NCBI GenBank assembly: GCA_003219345.1
Contig: QHOP01000321.1
Coordinates: 1 to 25,345 of the forward strand
Origin: Verrucomicrobiota bacterium
GTDB lineage: Bacteria > Verrucomicrobiota > Verrucomicrobiia > Limisphaerales > AV2
Reading direction: 5' to 3'
Length of the DNA stretch: 25,345 bases
In this document: positions 1 to 7,700 of the stretch, piece by piece
How the letters are laid out: each line of letters begins with the position of its first letter
Position numbering within the stretch: the first letter of the stretch is position 1
Notes under the pieces: generated by a model
What the model was told of the DNA's origin: nothing
What the model saw: the letters and a program-made list of their open reading frames with translations, nothing else
Databases searched by the model: none
Translations under genes and position numbers: made by a program

Positions 1-737
1 ATATAGGCCAGTCTGACAAAGAGCAGCAAGGCAATCAGCAGATAACCGAACCGAAGCCAATGCCGATCAAATGCGGAATGCGCAATGCGCAATGCGGAAT
101 CTTCAGAGCTTTCGCCTCTCGCCTCGATCTTTGCCTCAGGGTTGATTAACGACGGAAGCCTTTGCCACCACAGGGGAAACCAGCGTTGGCCTGCCCGGCG
201 CCAGAGCGCGTCGAGCGACCAGACCAAAGCCGCGGCATAGCCAACACCGAGAATCGCGCCGACCAGCACGTCGCTCGGATAATGCACGCCGTTATAGATA
301 CGCGAAAAGCCGACCAACCCTGACAGTGGCAGCATGAACCGCGCGCTGCGTCGGTAGTAGATGAAAAACACCATCGCGGCCGAAAACCAGTTCGCGGAAT
401 GCGCCGAGGGCATGCTGAAACTGCCGCCTCGCCCCACGCGCGTGATGGCGTCAGGGATGTCGTTGAAAGGGCGCAAACGGCCCACAGTGTGTTTGATGGT
501 GTTGACGATCAGCGGGTCGCCCAGACAAATCACCAGCACCAGCATGATGAGGCAAACGCGACCCCGCACGCCCGCTCTCCAGACCAGAACCGCCGCCACC
601 ACAATCAAAAATGGAACGAACAGTGAGTTGCCGCTCAAAAAGGGCATGCAGCGGTCGAAGAGTGGATTGCTCAACGTCTCATCGATGAACCGAAATATGG
701 CGACGTCGAGTAAGTGCAGCCAGGCCATCGCCCGCAT
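1..737 (-). CDS. PAP2-family membrane phosphatase, 3' end cut by window edge
   Basis: Reading the minus strand from 737 gives an open frame that runs off position 1, so the C-terminus is missing. All three PAP2 (acid phosphatase/lipid phosphatase) motifs are present: KHTVGRLRP at about residues 82-90, SMPSAHS at 108-114 and SRIYNGVHYPSD at 145-156, which supply the expected Lys/Arg, His and His/Asp active-site residues. Hydrophobic segments at about 39-53, 61-78, 117-127 and 157-172 fit an inner-membrane enzyme acting on undecaprenyl pyrophosphate, phosphatidylglycerol phosphate or a similar lipid; the substrate cannot be told. ATG 737 is preceded by an in-frame TAG; ATG 728 is an alternative start. 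Oddity: the C-terminal part contains a four-copy 7-base tandem repeat (71-98), after which the frame continues into another hydrophobic segment. Confidence 0.85.
   Translation of the reverse strand, partial: MRAMAWLHLLDVAIFRFIDETLSNPLFDRCMPFLSGNSLFVPFLIVVAAVLVWRAGVRGRVCLIMLVLVICLGDPLIVNTIKHTVGRLRPFNDIPDAITRVGRGGSFSMPSAHSANWFSAAMVFFIYYRRSARFMLPLSGLVGFSRIYNGVHYPSDVLVGAILGVGYAAALVWSLDALWRRAGQRWFPLWWQRLPSLINPEAKIEARGESSEDSALRIAHSAFDRHWLRFGYLLIALLLFVRLAY
71..98. repeat. Four tandem 7-base repeats (ATGCGSA) inside a coding region
   Basis: Four consecutive 7-mers read atgcgga, atgcgca, atgcgca, atgcgga. They lie inside the C-terminal part of the PAP2 gene and are translated on the minus strand as SALRIAHSAF. 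Because the unit is 7 bases, gain or loss of one unit would shift the frame. Confidence 0.8.
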
Positions 738-806
738 TCTCAACGTGCGGGGTGGCTATTGCCAAGAAGATTAGCCAGCGGTAACGACTCGACGTAGAAT
801 GTGCTT

Positions 807-1247
807 ATGAAAAAGGAAAACCACCCGTTTTGGTGCACACGATTCGGTTTGAAGCTGGAAGTCATGATCCCATTCGTTCTCGCGTATGGCGGCGGATCGT
901 CGGGAGCCTTTGATCAAGGCTTCTTTGCAGCGATCCTTTTAGCCGTGCTGAATACTGCGTTCGAGCGCTTGCTGTGCTCGGCGCAGGAGCGGATGAAACG
1001 ATTCTTCCTGTCGCTCACTTCTGGACTGGTCGTAGTGCTGATTTGCTCAGGTTTACTCATCTGGTGGAAGCTCGCAGGAACGTTGGTCAATCCGATAGCC
1101 TACTTCGGAAGTGGCCGAACCTCGCTAGCGATCGGGTCTCTGATTGTTAGTTGGCGACTCGCTCTTCTTATGGCCGACGAATCACTCGGCAGACGTGAAA
1201 ATCGTCGTAGGGAAACACGAAGCGGAGGAACGTCAGCGAGAGAATGA
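807..1247 (+). CDS. Small hypothetical membrane protein
   Basis: An open frame of 146 residues from ATG 807 to TGA 1245-1247 (a GTG at 801 would add two residues). No family is recognised. Hydrophobic stretches appear at about residues 16-28, 35-48, 63-87 and 102-118, so three or four membrane helices are likely. The C-terminal 25 residues are strongly basic and polar (RRENRRRETR), probably a cytoplasmic tail. It is transcribed away from the PAP2 gene, with starts about 70 bases apart, so the two probably share a divergent promoter region. No convincing ribosome binding site is seen; reality of the gene rests on length and the helix pattern. Confidence 0.5.
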   Translation: MKKENHPFWCTRFGLKLEVMIPFVLAYGGGSSGAFDQGFFAAILLAVLNTAFERLLCSAQERMKRFFLSLTSGLVVVLICSGLLIWWKLAGTLVNPIAYFGSGRTSLAIGSLIVSWRLALLMADESLGRRENRRRETRSGGTSARE

Positions 1248-1282
1248 TCGCTTTCCAAGCCAGGTTTTTCTAAGTCACCCGT

Positions 1283-1819
1283 TCAAAACTCGATCAGTGA
1301 CCGGACCGGGTAACCGTTGAGCTTCTCACGCCCTTTGAGGAAGCTCAATTCGATGAAAAAGGTGACCTCCAAAATTTTCGCCCCGGCCCTTTGCACGAGC
1401 GCGGCCGCGGCCGCGGCGGTTCCCCCGGTGGCCAGCAGGTCGTCCACCAACAACACGCGGCTGCCGGATTTGAAGGCGTCCACGTGAATGGCGATGGTGT
1501 TCGAGCCGTATTCGAGGTCATAGCTCTGTTCGTAGGACTGATAAGGCAGCTTGCCCTTCTTGCGCACAGGCACGAAACCCGCGCGCAATCTAAGCGCAAC
1601 GGCGGCGGCAAAGATGAACCCGCGGGCGTCAATGCCCACGACGGCGTCCACCGATCCCGGCTGGTAGTTCGCCGTCAGCAAATCCACGCAGCCGCTGAAG
1701 AGGCGCGCGTCGGCGAGGACCGGCGTGATATCCTTGAACTGGATACCAGGCTGGGGAAAATCCGCTATCGTGCGAATGGCGCGCTTCAAATCGGCGGGAG
1801 TCACTTTGGGTTCGCTCAT
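1283..1819 (-). CDS. apt: Adenine phosphoribosyltransferase
   Basis: Makes AMP from adenine and PRPP (purine salvage, cytosolic). The 178-residue product has the usual family length. It carries the conserved N-terminal block FPQPGIQFKDITPVL (21-35), GIDARGFIF (62-70) and the PRPP-binding motif VLLVDDLLATGGT (122-134) with the two acidic residues and TGGT loop intact. ATG 1819 is the natural start for the family. It starts 26 bases downstream of the stop of the sigma-factor gene on the same strand, so co-transcription is likely; whether this pairing has a regulatory meaning is unknown. Confidence 0.95.
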   Translation of the reverse strand: MSEPKVTPADLKRAIRTIADFPQPGIQFKDITPVLADARLFSGCVDLLTANYQPGSVDAVVGIDARGFIFAAAVALRLRAGFVPVRKKGKLPYQSYEQSYDLEYGSNTIAIHVDAFKSGSRVLLVDDLLATGGTAAAAAALVQRAGAKILEVTFFIELSFLKGREKLNGYPVRSLIEF

Positions 1820-1845
1820 AATGTTGTCAGGCGGACAAACCGCGA

Positions 1846-2877
1846 TTACCTTTTCACGGCTTCGATTTTTTCGATCATTTTGCGGAGTTTGCCCAGCGCG
1901 ATGTTTTGAATCTGTCGGACGCGCTCGCGCGTCACGCCAAATTTCTGGCCGACTTCCTCCAGCGTCTTCTCGCTGCCACCGTCAAGGCCAAACCGGTAAC
2001 GGAGAATGGTCGCCTCGCGCGCGTCGAGGGTCTTCACCATTTCCTGTAACATGGCGCTGACCGTCTTCTCCTCAAGCTCCTGATACGGCGACGCTGCGTT
2101 TTCATCCTGCACCACTTCCGAAAAGTTGTTGGAATCTTCGTCGCCGATGGGCGCGTCGAGCGATGCGGGCCGGATGGCCGCGGTGCGCAACTGCGCCACC
2201 CGCGACGCGGTCATGCCAAGTTCTTCGGCCAACTCTTCATCGGTCGGCTCGCGGCCGAGCACCTCCTGCAGCTTCATCGCCGTCCGGCGCATCTTGGAAA
2301 TTTTGTCCACGAGATGGACCGGCAGGCGGATGGTTTTCGATTGGTTGGCGAGCGCGCGCTTGATGGATTGCTTGATCCACCACGCGCCGTAGGTGGAAAG
2401 TTTGCCGCCTTTGGCCGGATCGAAACGCTCGACTGCCTTCATCAAACCGATGTTGCCTTCGTTGATCAAATCCAGCAACGGCAGGCCGAGTCCTTCGTAA
2501 TCGTGGGCGATTTTTACCACCAGGCGCAAGTTGGCCTTGATCATCTGCTCGCGCGCTTTTTTGTCACCCTTCTTGATGCGCGCGGCGAGCTCGATTTCCT
2601 CCTGCGGCGTGAGCAGTTTCACCTGTCCGATCTCGCGCAAGTAAAGTTTGATGGCCGTGTCACCATCATACGAGGAACGCTCCCGGGTCCCAGCGCTCAC
2701 AATGGCCTCTTCGTCGCGTGGCACCTCCGGCGTTTCAGCCAGCCGGCCCTCCCTCACCGCCTGCGCGGGAACCTGCGATACGATTTTAGCCGCCCTTCTC
2801 CGACGCGCCGGCCGGCTCACCCGTTTCGAGTTCGCCCTCTTTTTGAGACGCCTTTTCGATCTGTGTTTCCCGGCCAT
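1846..2877 (-). CDS. RpoD-like sigma-70 factor lacking region 1.1
   Basis: RNA polymerase sigma factor of the sigma-70 group. After a very basic N-terminus (about 35 residues rich in Lys/Arg) come region 1.2 (AIKLYLREIGQVKLLTPQEE), region 2 with NLRLVVKIAHDYEGLGLPLL, DLINEGNIGLMKAVERFDP and STYGAWWIKQSIKRAL, region 3 (REPTDEELAEELGMT) and region 4 ending in TLEEVGQKFGVTRERVRQIQ, the helix-turn-helix for the -35 box. ATG 2877 is chosen because GTGGGA lies 9 bases upstream, giving 343 residues; ATG 2886 and an upstream start at 2922 are alternatives. It is clearly shorter than the rpoD product encoded at 9811-11709 and has no region 1.1, so it may be a group 2 (RpoS/SigB-HrdB-like) alternative factor. 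apt follows at 26 bases. Confidence 0.92.
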   Translation of the reverse strand: MAGKHRSKRRLKKRANSKRVSRPARRRRAAKIVSQVPAQAVREGRLAETPEVPRDEEAIVSAGTRERSSYDGDTAIKLYLREIGQVKLLTPQEEIELAARIKKGDKKAREQMIKANLRLVVKIAHDYEGLGLPLLDLINEGNIGLMKAVERFDPAKGGKLSTYGAWWIKQSIKRALANQSKTIRLPVHLVDKISKMRRTAMKLQEVLGREPTDEELAEELGMTASRVAQLRTAAIRPASLDAPIGDEDSNNFSEVVQDENAASPYQELEEKTVSAMLQEMVKTLDAREATILRYRFGLDGGSEKTLEEVGQKFGVTRERVRQIQNIALGKLRKMIEKIEAVKR

Positions 2878-2936
2878 AAATTCCATTCCCACGTTAGTTG
2901 ACCGACTCACCTGCGCAAGCAAATTAGCTTGGCGTT

Positions 2937-2950
2937 ACGGTCTTGACCGT
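2937..2950. promoter_or_regulatory. Perfect 6-bp inverted repeat upstream of the sigma-factor gene
   Basis: ACGGTC-TT-GACCGT lies 60 bases before the ATG at 2877 and 39 bases after the end of the ABC ATPase gene. A further TTGACCG occurs nearby at about 2898. This could be an operator for the sigma-apt transcript; a role as terminator of the ATPase gene is less likely because no T-run follows and the loop would be only two bases. Confidence 0.25.
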
Positions 2951-2988
2951 CAACTCGGGAAAAAAATGCCGTTGCGGCGCGGAGAATT

Positions 2989-3972
2989 TTATTGAGCGGG
3001 AAGCACGAGCAGATTTTGCGGACGAACATGGACCGTGAGCAATTCGCCGACGCGGCGCACCTCCTGCGGGTTCTGTTCAAAGGCCTTGACCGTGACGGCC
3101 GGCGACAACCTCAACTCGTATTGCTCGATTTCACCGAGGTAACTGACCTGGGCAATGGCCAGGATGGTCAGGTTGGCGTTGGCCAGCGCGCAAAATTCAC
3201 CGAAGTCGGTCTTTAACCGCATCCCGCCGTCGAACTGGCCCTGCACCTCCGCTGCCAGCCAGTTGGTCTCGCCAATGAAATCAGCCACAAAACGGTTCGC
3301 CGGGGCGCGGTAAACCGTGCGCGGGTCGCCGATCTGTTCAATCACACCGTCGCGCATCACCGCCATCCGGTCCGCCAACGACAGCGCCTCCTTCTGATCG
3401 TGCGTGACATAAATCGTTGTGATCTTTGTTTGGCCGTGGATGCGGCGGATTTCTTCGCGCATTTCCAGGCGCAGCCTGGCATCGAGGTTGGAGAGAGGTT
3501 CGTCCAGCAGCAGCACGTCTGGCTTGATCACCAGCGCGCGCGCCAGCGCCACGCGCTGTTGCTGGCCGCCGGAAAGCTCGTTCGGTGCGCGCTCGGCATA
3601 TTTTTCCATCTGCACGATCCCAAGCGCTTCGGCCACCCGCTGTTTTTTCTCCGACGCGCTCACGGCCCGCACGTCCAGACCGTAAGCCACGTTCTCCGCC
3701 ACAGTCATGTGCGGCCACAGCGCGTAGTTTTGAAAAACCATGCCCGCGTTGCGCTGGTGCGGCGGCACACCGCTCATCGGCTTGTCGTCGAAGAACAACT
3801 GCCCTTCGTCCGGCTGATAGAAACCCGCGATCAGCCGCAGCAGCGTCGTCTTGCCGCAGCCGGATGGGCCGAGGAGGAAGAAGAGTTCCTGCTCGTGGAC
3901 TTCCAGTGAAATGCTTTTCAGCACGACCGTGTCGCCGAATTTCTTGGTCAGGTTTTGAATCGAAACGCGCAT
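2989..3972 (-). CDS. ABC transporter ATP-binding protein (Fe3+/polyamine/sugar-import type)
   Basis: ATPase subunit of an importer of the FbpC/PotA/MalK kind. From ATG 3972 the product is 327 residues. Seen: Walker A GPSGCGKT (35-42), Q-loop Gln81, signature LSGGQQQR (133-140), Walker B VLLLDEP (153-159), H-loop His191, then a C-terminal OB/TOBE-like part of roughly 100 residues (FIGETNWLAAEV ... HVRPQNLLVL). The open frame extends upstream to 4218 but that stretch runs inside the preceding solute-binding gene in another frame and lacks family similarity, so 3972 is the start. It begins 4 bases after the stop of the solute-binding protein gene, so the two are translationally coupled. No permease gene is adjacent. 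Confidence 0.93.
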   Translation of the reverse strand: MRVSIQNLTKKFGDTVVLKSISLEVHEQELFFLLGPSGCGKTTLLRLIAGFYQPDEGQLFFDDKPMSGVPPHQRNAGMVFQNYALWPHMTVAENVAYGLDVRAVSASEKKQRVAEALGIVQMEKYAERAPNELSGGQQQRVALARALVIKPDVLLLDEPLSNLDARLRLEMREEIRRIHGQTKITTIYVTHDQKEALSLADRMAVMRDGVIEQIGDPRTVYRAPANRFVADFIGETNWLAAEVQGQFDGGMRLKTDFGEFCALANANLTILAIAQVSYLGEIEQYELRLSPAVTVKAFEQNPQEVRRVGELLTVHVRPQNLLVLPAQ

Positions 3973-3976
3973 GATT

Positions 3977-5383
3977 CTAGTCGAGGGGCGAGAGCCGGGA
4001 GTCGAGAGCAAGCGGACTGTGATTTTGTCGGCCCTCGAGCGTCGCCCTTCGGCCCTCGACAATTCGGCGGTATTTCCGTTGCGCCCAGCTTTGCCACTCG
4101 ATTTTCTTCCGGATACGAACGACTGCGTCCTTCCACGATCCGGCCGCCAATTGTGCCGCTTCACGCTCCGTGACGGGCACCCGACCCAGTTCGTCGCGGT
4201 CGGCAGCCGACAACCCACGCCGGATCACAGCGCGCCAGGCCGCCTGCAATTCCGGAAGCGTGTCCACCAACAACGCGCCTGCCAGCGCGGCCACCACCTC
4301 GCGCCGCTCCCGCGACAGCCTGGCGTTGTAAACGAACTTCTGTTTCAGGTCGTACGGAGAGAACTCGATGTTGCTGACGTCCCGGTAACGCCGGTAGAAG
4401 TCCGGACGCACCGACATTCGCTCGATGGAATATTTTTGCGGTCCTTCTGAACAGCCGCGCGGCAGGAACCAGAGTTTTTGCCCGTCTTCACTCAGTACGA
4501 AGTCGATAAAATGTTGCGCCACCGCCGAATTGGGCGCGCCTTTCAGAATCGCGATGCCGTCGGGACTGATGGCCGTGAAATCGCGGGGCAGGGCGAAGGT
4601 CATGTTGCTCCGGCCGGCAACGGCAATCTGCGCAAACGCGTAGAAATCAATCGCGAACGCGTAAGCCGTTTCGCCCAGCGTCACGTCTTTGGCCGTCGTG
4701 GAGGAAATCCGGTCGAACTTGCGCGCGTTGCCGGCGATTTCGGTCAGCAAATGCCAGCCGCGTTCCCAACCGTAAGCCTGAAGGAATGCCTCGAACATGT
4801 TGATCATCGTGCCGCTATTGCGCGGGTCGCCAACGCCCACCCAGCCGCGCAGTTCCGGTTGCGCCAGTTGCTCCCAACGCGTGACGAACGGCAGCTCCAT
4901 CCGCTGCTGCACCAGTTTGTTTTGCAAAATGCCAAAACTCGACAATGCCACGCCATACCAGGCGTGACCGGCGTCATAGACTTCGATGCCGTTAAAACTC
5001 TGCGGAATGGCGGACAAGATTTCCTTTGGCGGCGTGTAGGACAGCGCCAGTTTCCTGTCTGCCAGCAACAGAAACGGTTCGGAACCGCCGCCGAAAAAAA
5101 TGTCGATGCCAATGCCGTCGGGTTTGGCGGCGAACTCGGATTGCACGAAGCGCAGCGCGTCCGCCGTGCCGCCCACGTCGCGCCACTCGACGGTGACGCC
5201 TCCGCCGAATCGCCGGCGATGCCACTGGTCGAAGCCACGCCCGAACTCGTAGCGAATCGACTCGTTGTGCGGGGAGATGATGACGACCCGCGATTCGGCC
5301 GTTAGCGACGAAGTCCAAATGACCAGTGCGCTGCAAACGCTCAAGAGGGTTTTGGAGAATTTCCGCTGACGCCGCTTCCACAC
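3977..5383 (-). CDS. Periplasmic extracellular solute-binding protein
   Basis: Product of about 468 residues with a signal peptide (basic KRRQRKFSK then LLSVCSALVIWTSSLTAES) followed by a class-1/6-type binding-protein fold: VVIISPHNESIRYEFGRGF near the mature N-terminus, the central region GVGDPRNSGTMINMFEAFLQ, and FALPRDFTAISPDGIAILKGAPN before FIDFVLSEDGQKLW, all typical of iron/thiamine/putrescine-type binding proteins. GTG 5383 is proposed as start because it places the signal peptide at the N-terminus; the open frame to 5542 would translate a palindromic repeat (5437-5504). Directly followed by the ABC ATPase gene. The last about 25 codons lie in a GC-rich inverted-repeat segment (3980-4060) and look like a non-homologous tail. 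Substrate unknown. Confidence 0.85.
   Translation of the reverse strand: MWKRRQRKFSKTLLSVCSALVIWTSSLTAESRVVIISPHNESIRYEFGRGFDQWHRRRFGGGVTVEWRDVGGTADALRFVQSEFAAKPDGIGIDIFFGGGSEPFLLLADRKLALSYTPPKEILSAIPQSFNGIEVYDAGHAWYGVALSSFGILQNKLVQQRMELPFVTRWEQLAQPELRGWVGVGDPRNSGTMINMFEAFLQAYGWERGWHLLTEIAGNARKFDRISSTTAKDVTLGETAYAFAIDFYAFAQIAVAGRSNMTFALPRDFTAISPDGIAILKGAPNSAVAQHFIDFVLSEDGQKLWFLPRGCSEGPQKYSIERMSVRPDFYRRYRDVSNIEFSPYDLKQKFVYNARLSRERREVVAALAGALLVDTLPELQAAWRAVIRRGLSAADRDELGRVPVTEREAAQLAAGSWKDAVVRIRKKIEWQSWAQRKYRRIVEGRRATLEGRQNHSPLALDSRLSPLD
3980..4060. repeat. Imperfect inverted-repeat element at the gene junction
   Basis: gtcgaggg at 3980-3987 pairs with ccctcgac at 4053-4060; between them are further gtcgagag and gccctcgag units. 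The segment encodes the last residues of the solute-binding protein (EGRRATLEG ... LDSRLSPLD). It resembles the short dispersed palindromes found at gene ends in many GC-rich genomes; no second copy was found in this window. Confidence 0.4.
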
Positions 5384-5436
5384 GGCAGTGAGACTAGACC
5401 AATTGCCAATGAAACCGCTTGTCGAATGTCCAACGG

Positions 5437-5504
5437 CTCCCCTCACCCTGCCCTCTCCCCTCCTCGGATGAGGGGAGAGGGTGGCTTTAGCCGGGCGAGG
5501 GGAG
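5437..5504. repeat. Palindromic repeat, copy 1 (three-stem, cloverleaf-like)
   Basis: An outer 8-base stem ctcccctc (5437-5444) with gaggggag (5497-5504) encloses a 12-base hairpin (5451-5462 with 5470-5481) and a small hairpin ggct/agcc (5483-5486 with 5489-5492). It is the same type as the element at 16051-16116, in the same orientation. It lies upstream of the solute-binding protein gene and downstream of htpX, so it could also act as a transcription barrier between them. Confidence 0.8.
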
Positions 5505-5589
5505 TGTTCGCACACGACATTGAAATTACTCTTGGCAACCACTATAGAAAATCAAGCGGACGCGGGCAATGATGATTCGCCGCCGTGGA

Positions 5590-6507
5590 TCAAACGGCGG
5601 CGTTTTGCAGGCGCGCAATTCGCTCTTCGAGAGGCGGGTGAGTTGAAAAGAGCTTCAACAACCCGCCCCGTTGACCCGTGATTTTCAAGGTTTGAAAAGA
5701 ATCCGCCGGCACAGTCGCACGGGCCGGACCTTCGTGAACTCGCCCCAAGGCTTCGAGCGCGCCGATCATTTGTTCGCGGCTGGTGTAGCGCGCGCCGCCG
5801 GAGTCGGCGCGGAATTCGCGGCGCCGGGAGAACCAACAGACCACGATGGCTCCCAGCAACATAAAGACAAACTCAAACAAATGAACCAGGATGTATTGGA
5901 CAAAATAGTTCCCTCCGCGATCGTCATCCCGCGAGCGCATCGCCTGGGAGACTACGAACGCCAGTACGCGCGCCAAAAACATCACGAACGCATTGATAAC
6001 GCCCTGGATCAAGGTCATCGTCACCATGTCGCCGTTGGCGATGTGAGCGAGTTCGTGACCGAGCACGCCTTCAACCTCGCGCCAGCCCATTGAATTCAAC
6101 AGCCCTGCCGACACGGCCACCAACGAGCGCGAACGGCTCGGACCGGTTGCGAAGGCGTTGACTTCCGGCGAATCATAAATACCGACTTCCGGCATTTCGG
6201 GCAGGCCAGCCCGTTGCGCAAGCCGGTGAACCATTTGGACCAGTTCCTGAAGGCTCGAATCGGCAGTATTCGGATCGACGACCTGCACCCCCATAAACCA
6301 TTTCGCCATGAGGCGTGACAGTCCGAGCGAGACAAAAGCGCCACCCATGCCCCACACCAGGCAGAAAACCATCAGAGACTCGAAGCGTCCGCTGCCGAGG
6401 CGCGAATTGACGCCGAACAGGCTCAAGACCAGCGAGATGGTCACAACCACGAGGGTGTTTACCGCCAGGAACAGGAAAATCCGTTTGCCGGTCTGAGCGA
6501 GTTTCAT
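5590..6507 (-). CDS. htpX: Membrane zinc metalloprotease HtpX
   Basis: Integral inner-membrane M48 protease that degrades misfolded membrane proteins. The 305-residue product has two N-terminal membrane helices (about 9-31 and 44-63), the zinc motif HELAH (151-155) with catalytic Glu152, the third-ligand region SRRREFRAD with Glu231, and hydrophobic segments at about 165-187 and 202-225. Length matches the family. GAGAAA 8 bases before ATG 6507 is a fair ribosome binding site. It starts 23 bases after the M24 peptidase gene, itself 39 bases after sppA, so sppA, peptidase and htpX look like one membrane-stress operon. Confidence 0.95.
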   Translation of the reverse strand: MKLAQTGKRIFLFLAVNTLVVVTISLVLSLFGVNSRLGSGRFESLMVFCLVWGMGGAFVSLGLSRLMAKWFMGVQVVDPNTADSSLQELVQMVHRLAQRAGLPEMPEVGIYDSPEVNAFATGPSRSRSLVAVSAGLLNSMGWREVEGVLGHELAHIANGDMVTMTLIQGVINAFVMFLARVLAFVVSQAMRSRDDDRGGNYFVQYILVHLFEFVFMLLGAIVVCWFSRRREFRADSGGARYTSREQMIGALEALGRVHEGPARATVPADSFQTLKITGQRGGLLKLFSTHPPLEERIARLQNAAV

Positions 6508-6530
6508 GGTCGTTTCTCAATATTCACCGG

Positions 6531-7661
6531 TCACACTTCGAGCACTTTCTCGAACTTCGTCAAGTTACGCGGGCTGTTGCTGGTGATGTGCGCGACGTCC
6601 TCGAGGCGAACGCCGCCAATTTCAGGATAATACAAGCCCGGCTCGACCGTCACGACCTGGCCGGAGCGCAGAAAGTCAGTTGAATTCGCGCTGAGGCGCG
6701 GTGTTTCGTGGACCTCCAGTCCCAATCCGTGGCCGGTGCCGTGAAAAAAACCCTGCATGCGACCGTTGCGTCGGCCGGTCTTGTAACCTGCGCCATCGAA
6801 AAACTCCTTCACCGCTTTGTGCACGTCCGCGCCAGGCACGCCGGACTCCATCTTCTCAAAAGCGATTTCCTGCCCGCGGGCCACCATGTGGTACAGTTTG
6901 CGGATGGCCTCGCTGCCGCGACCTTTGAGGACCGTGCGGGTGATGTCGCCGAAGTAGCCGGTCTTTTGCGAGCGCGGAAACACGTCGATGATAACCGGTT
7001 CGTGCGCGCGCAGAACACCGTGGCCTTGCTCGTGCGGATCGCAACCCTGCCGGCCGCCAGCCACAATCGTACGATTGGCCAGGCCGCCCGCTTGAATAAT
7101 GGCGATGTCAATGATCGCCCGAAGCTTTTCAGACGTCAGCGGCACGTTGTGGTACATGAGCCGCCGGTTTTTTCCGATCCGGGCGTTTTTGAGCGCCTGG
7201 ATGCCTTCGGCCAGTCCAACCTCGGCCATCATCAATGCCGCGCTGATCTTTTTGACCTCGTCGGCCGTCTTGAATTCACGTTCGGGGAAAAAGTGCCCTT
7301 CCTTCACCTTGACCTTGATCTTCAGGCGCCTCAGATCACGCGCCAGGCCGTGCGGGAAGCTGTCCGGGACGAACACCTTTTTGATCCGCTTCTCCTGGAG
7401 AACCTGCCGAATGATGGCGGCGAAGCCCTGGGTCTTCGCGCCCCGTTGTTTGAGTTTCTTCGTGTAATGACTCCAGGAGAGAACGCGGCAATGGCGCGCT
7501 TGTTTGCGGGCGCGGTCGATCTCCAGATCGCTCATCACAATGTGGCATTTGGCGTTGATGCGAAGGTAAATGAAAGGGTCCGGCACAAACATCCGAACCG
7601 CGTAGAGCATGTTGGCGTCATGCTCGCTGTCCGCCACCATCAATAGATTATCGCGCTTCAT
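6531..7661 (-). CDS. M24 metallopeptidase (Xaa-Pro aminopeptidase family)
   Basis: Cytosolic dinuclear-metal peptidase, 376 residues, of the pita-bread fold. An N-terminal creatinase-like domain (about 1-130) precedes the catalytic domain. All five metal ligands can be placed: Asp226 (IIDVFP), Asp239 (YFGDITRT), His311 (HGTGHGLGLEVHE), Glu340 (TVEPGLYY) and Glu354 (VRLEDV). This fits removal of an N-terminal residue before proline or dipeptide hydrolysis (PepP/PepQ); the sequence alone does not decide between them. Start ATG 7661; no strong ribosome binding site. Lies between sppA and htpX on the same strand. Confidence 0.93.
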   Translation of the reverse strand: MKRDNLLMVADSEHDANMLYAVRMFVPDPFIYLRINAKCHIVMSDLEIDRARKQARHCRVLSWSHYTKKLKQRGAKTQGFAAIIRQVLQEKRIKKVFVPDSFPHGLARDLRRLKIKVKVKEGHFFPEREFKTADEVKKISAALMMAEVGLAEGIQALKNARIGKNRRLMYHNVPLTSEKLRAIIDIAIIQAGGLANRTIVAGGRQGCDPHEQGHGVLRAHEPVIIDVFPRSQKTGYFGDITRTVLKGRGSEAIRKLYHMVARGQEIAFEKMESGVPGADVHKAVKEFFDGAGYKTGRRNGRMQGFFHGTGHGLGLEVHETPRLSANSTDFLRSGQVVTVEPGLYYPEIGGVRLEDVAHITSNSPRNLTKFEKVLEV

Positions 7662-7700
7662 GGACGACTCTGTCCGGGCAAATGTGAACTTCCAGGCGGT

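Noticed and set aside
361..774. Long plus-strand open frame of 137 codons
   Set aside because: It is antisense to the PAP2 phosphatase, whose three motifs are clear on the minus strand; the plus frame is composition-driven and resembles no protein.
3973..4218. N-terminal extension of the ABC ATPase frame
   Set aside because: Runs inside the solute-binding gene and has no ATPase-like sequence; ATG 3972 gives the normal N-terminus.
4478..5305. Plus-strand open frame of 275 codons
   Set aside because: Antisense shadow of the solute-binding protein gene.
5384..5542. N-terminal extension of the solute-binding protein
   Set aside because: Would translate the palindromic repeat at 5437-5504 and push the signal peptide away from the N-terminus.
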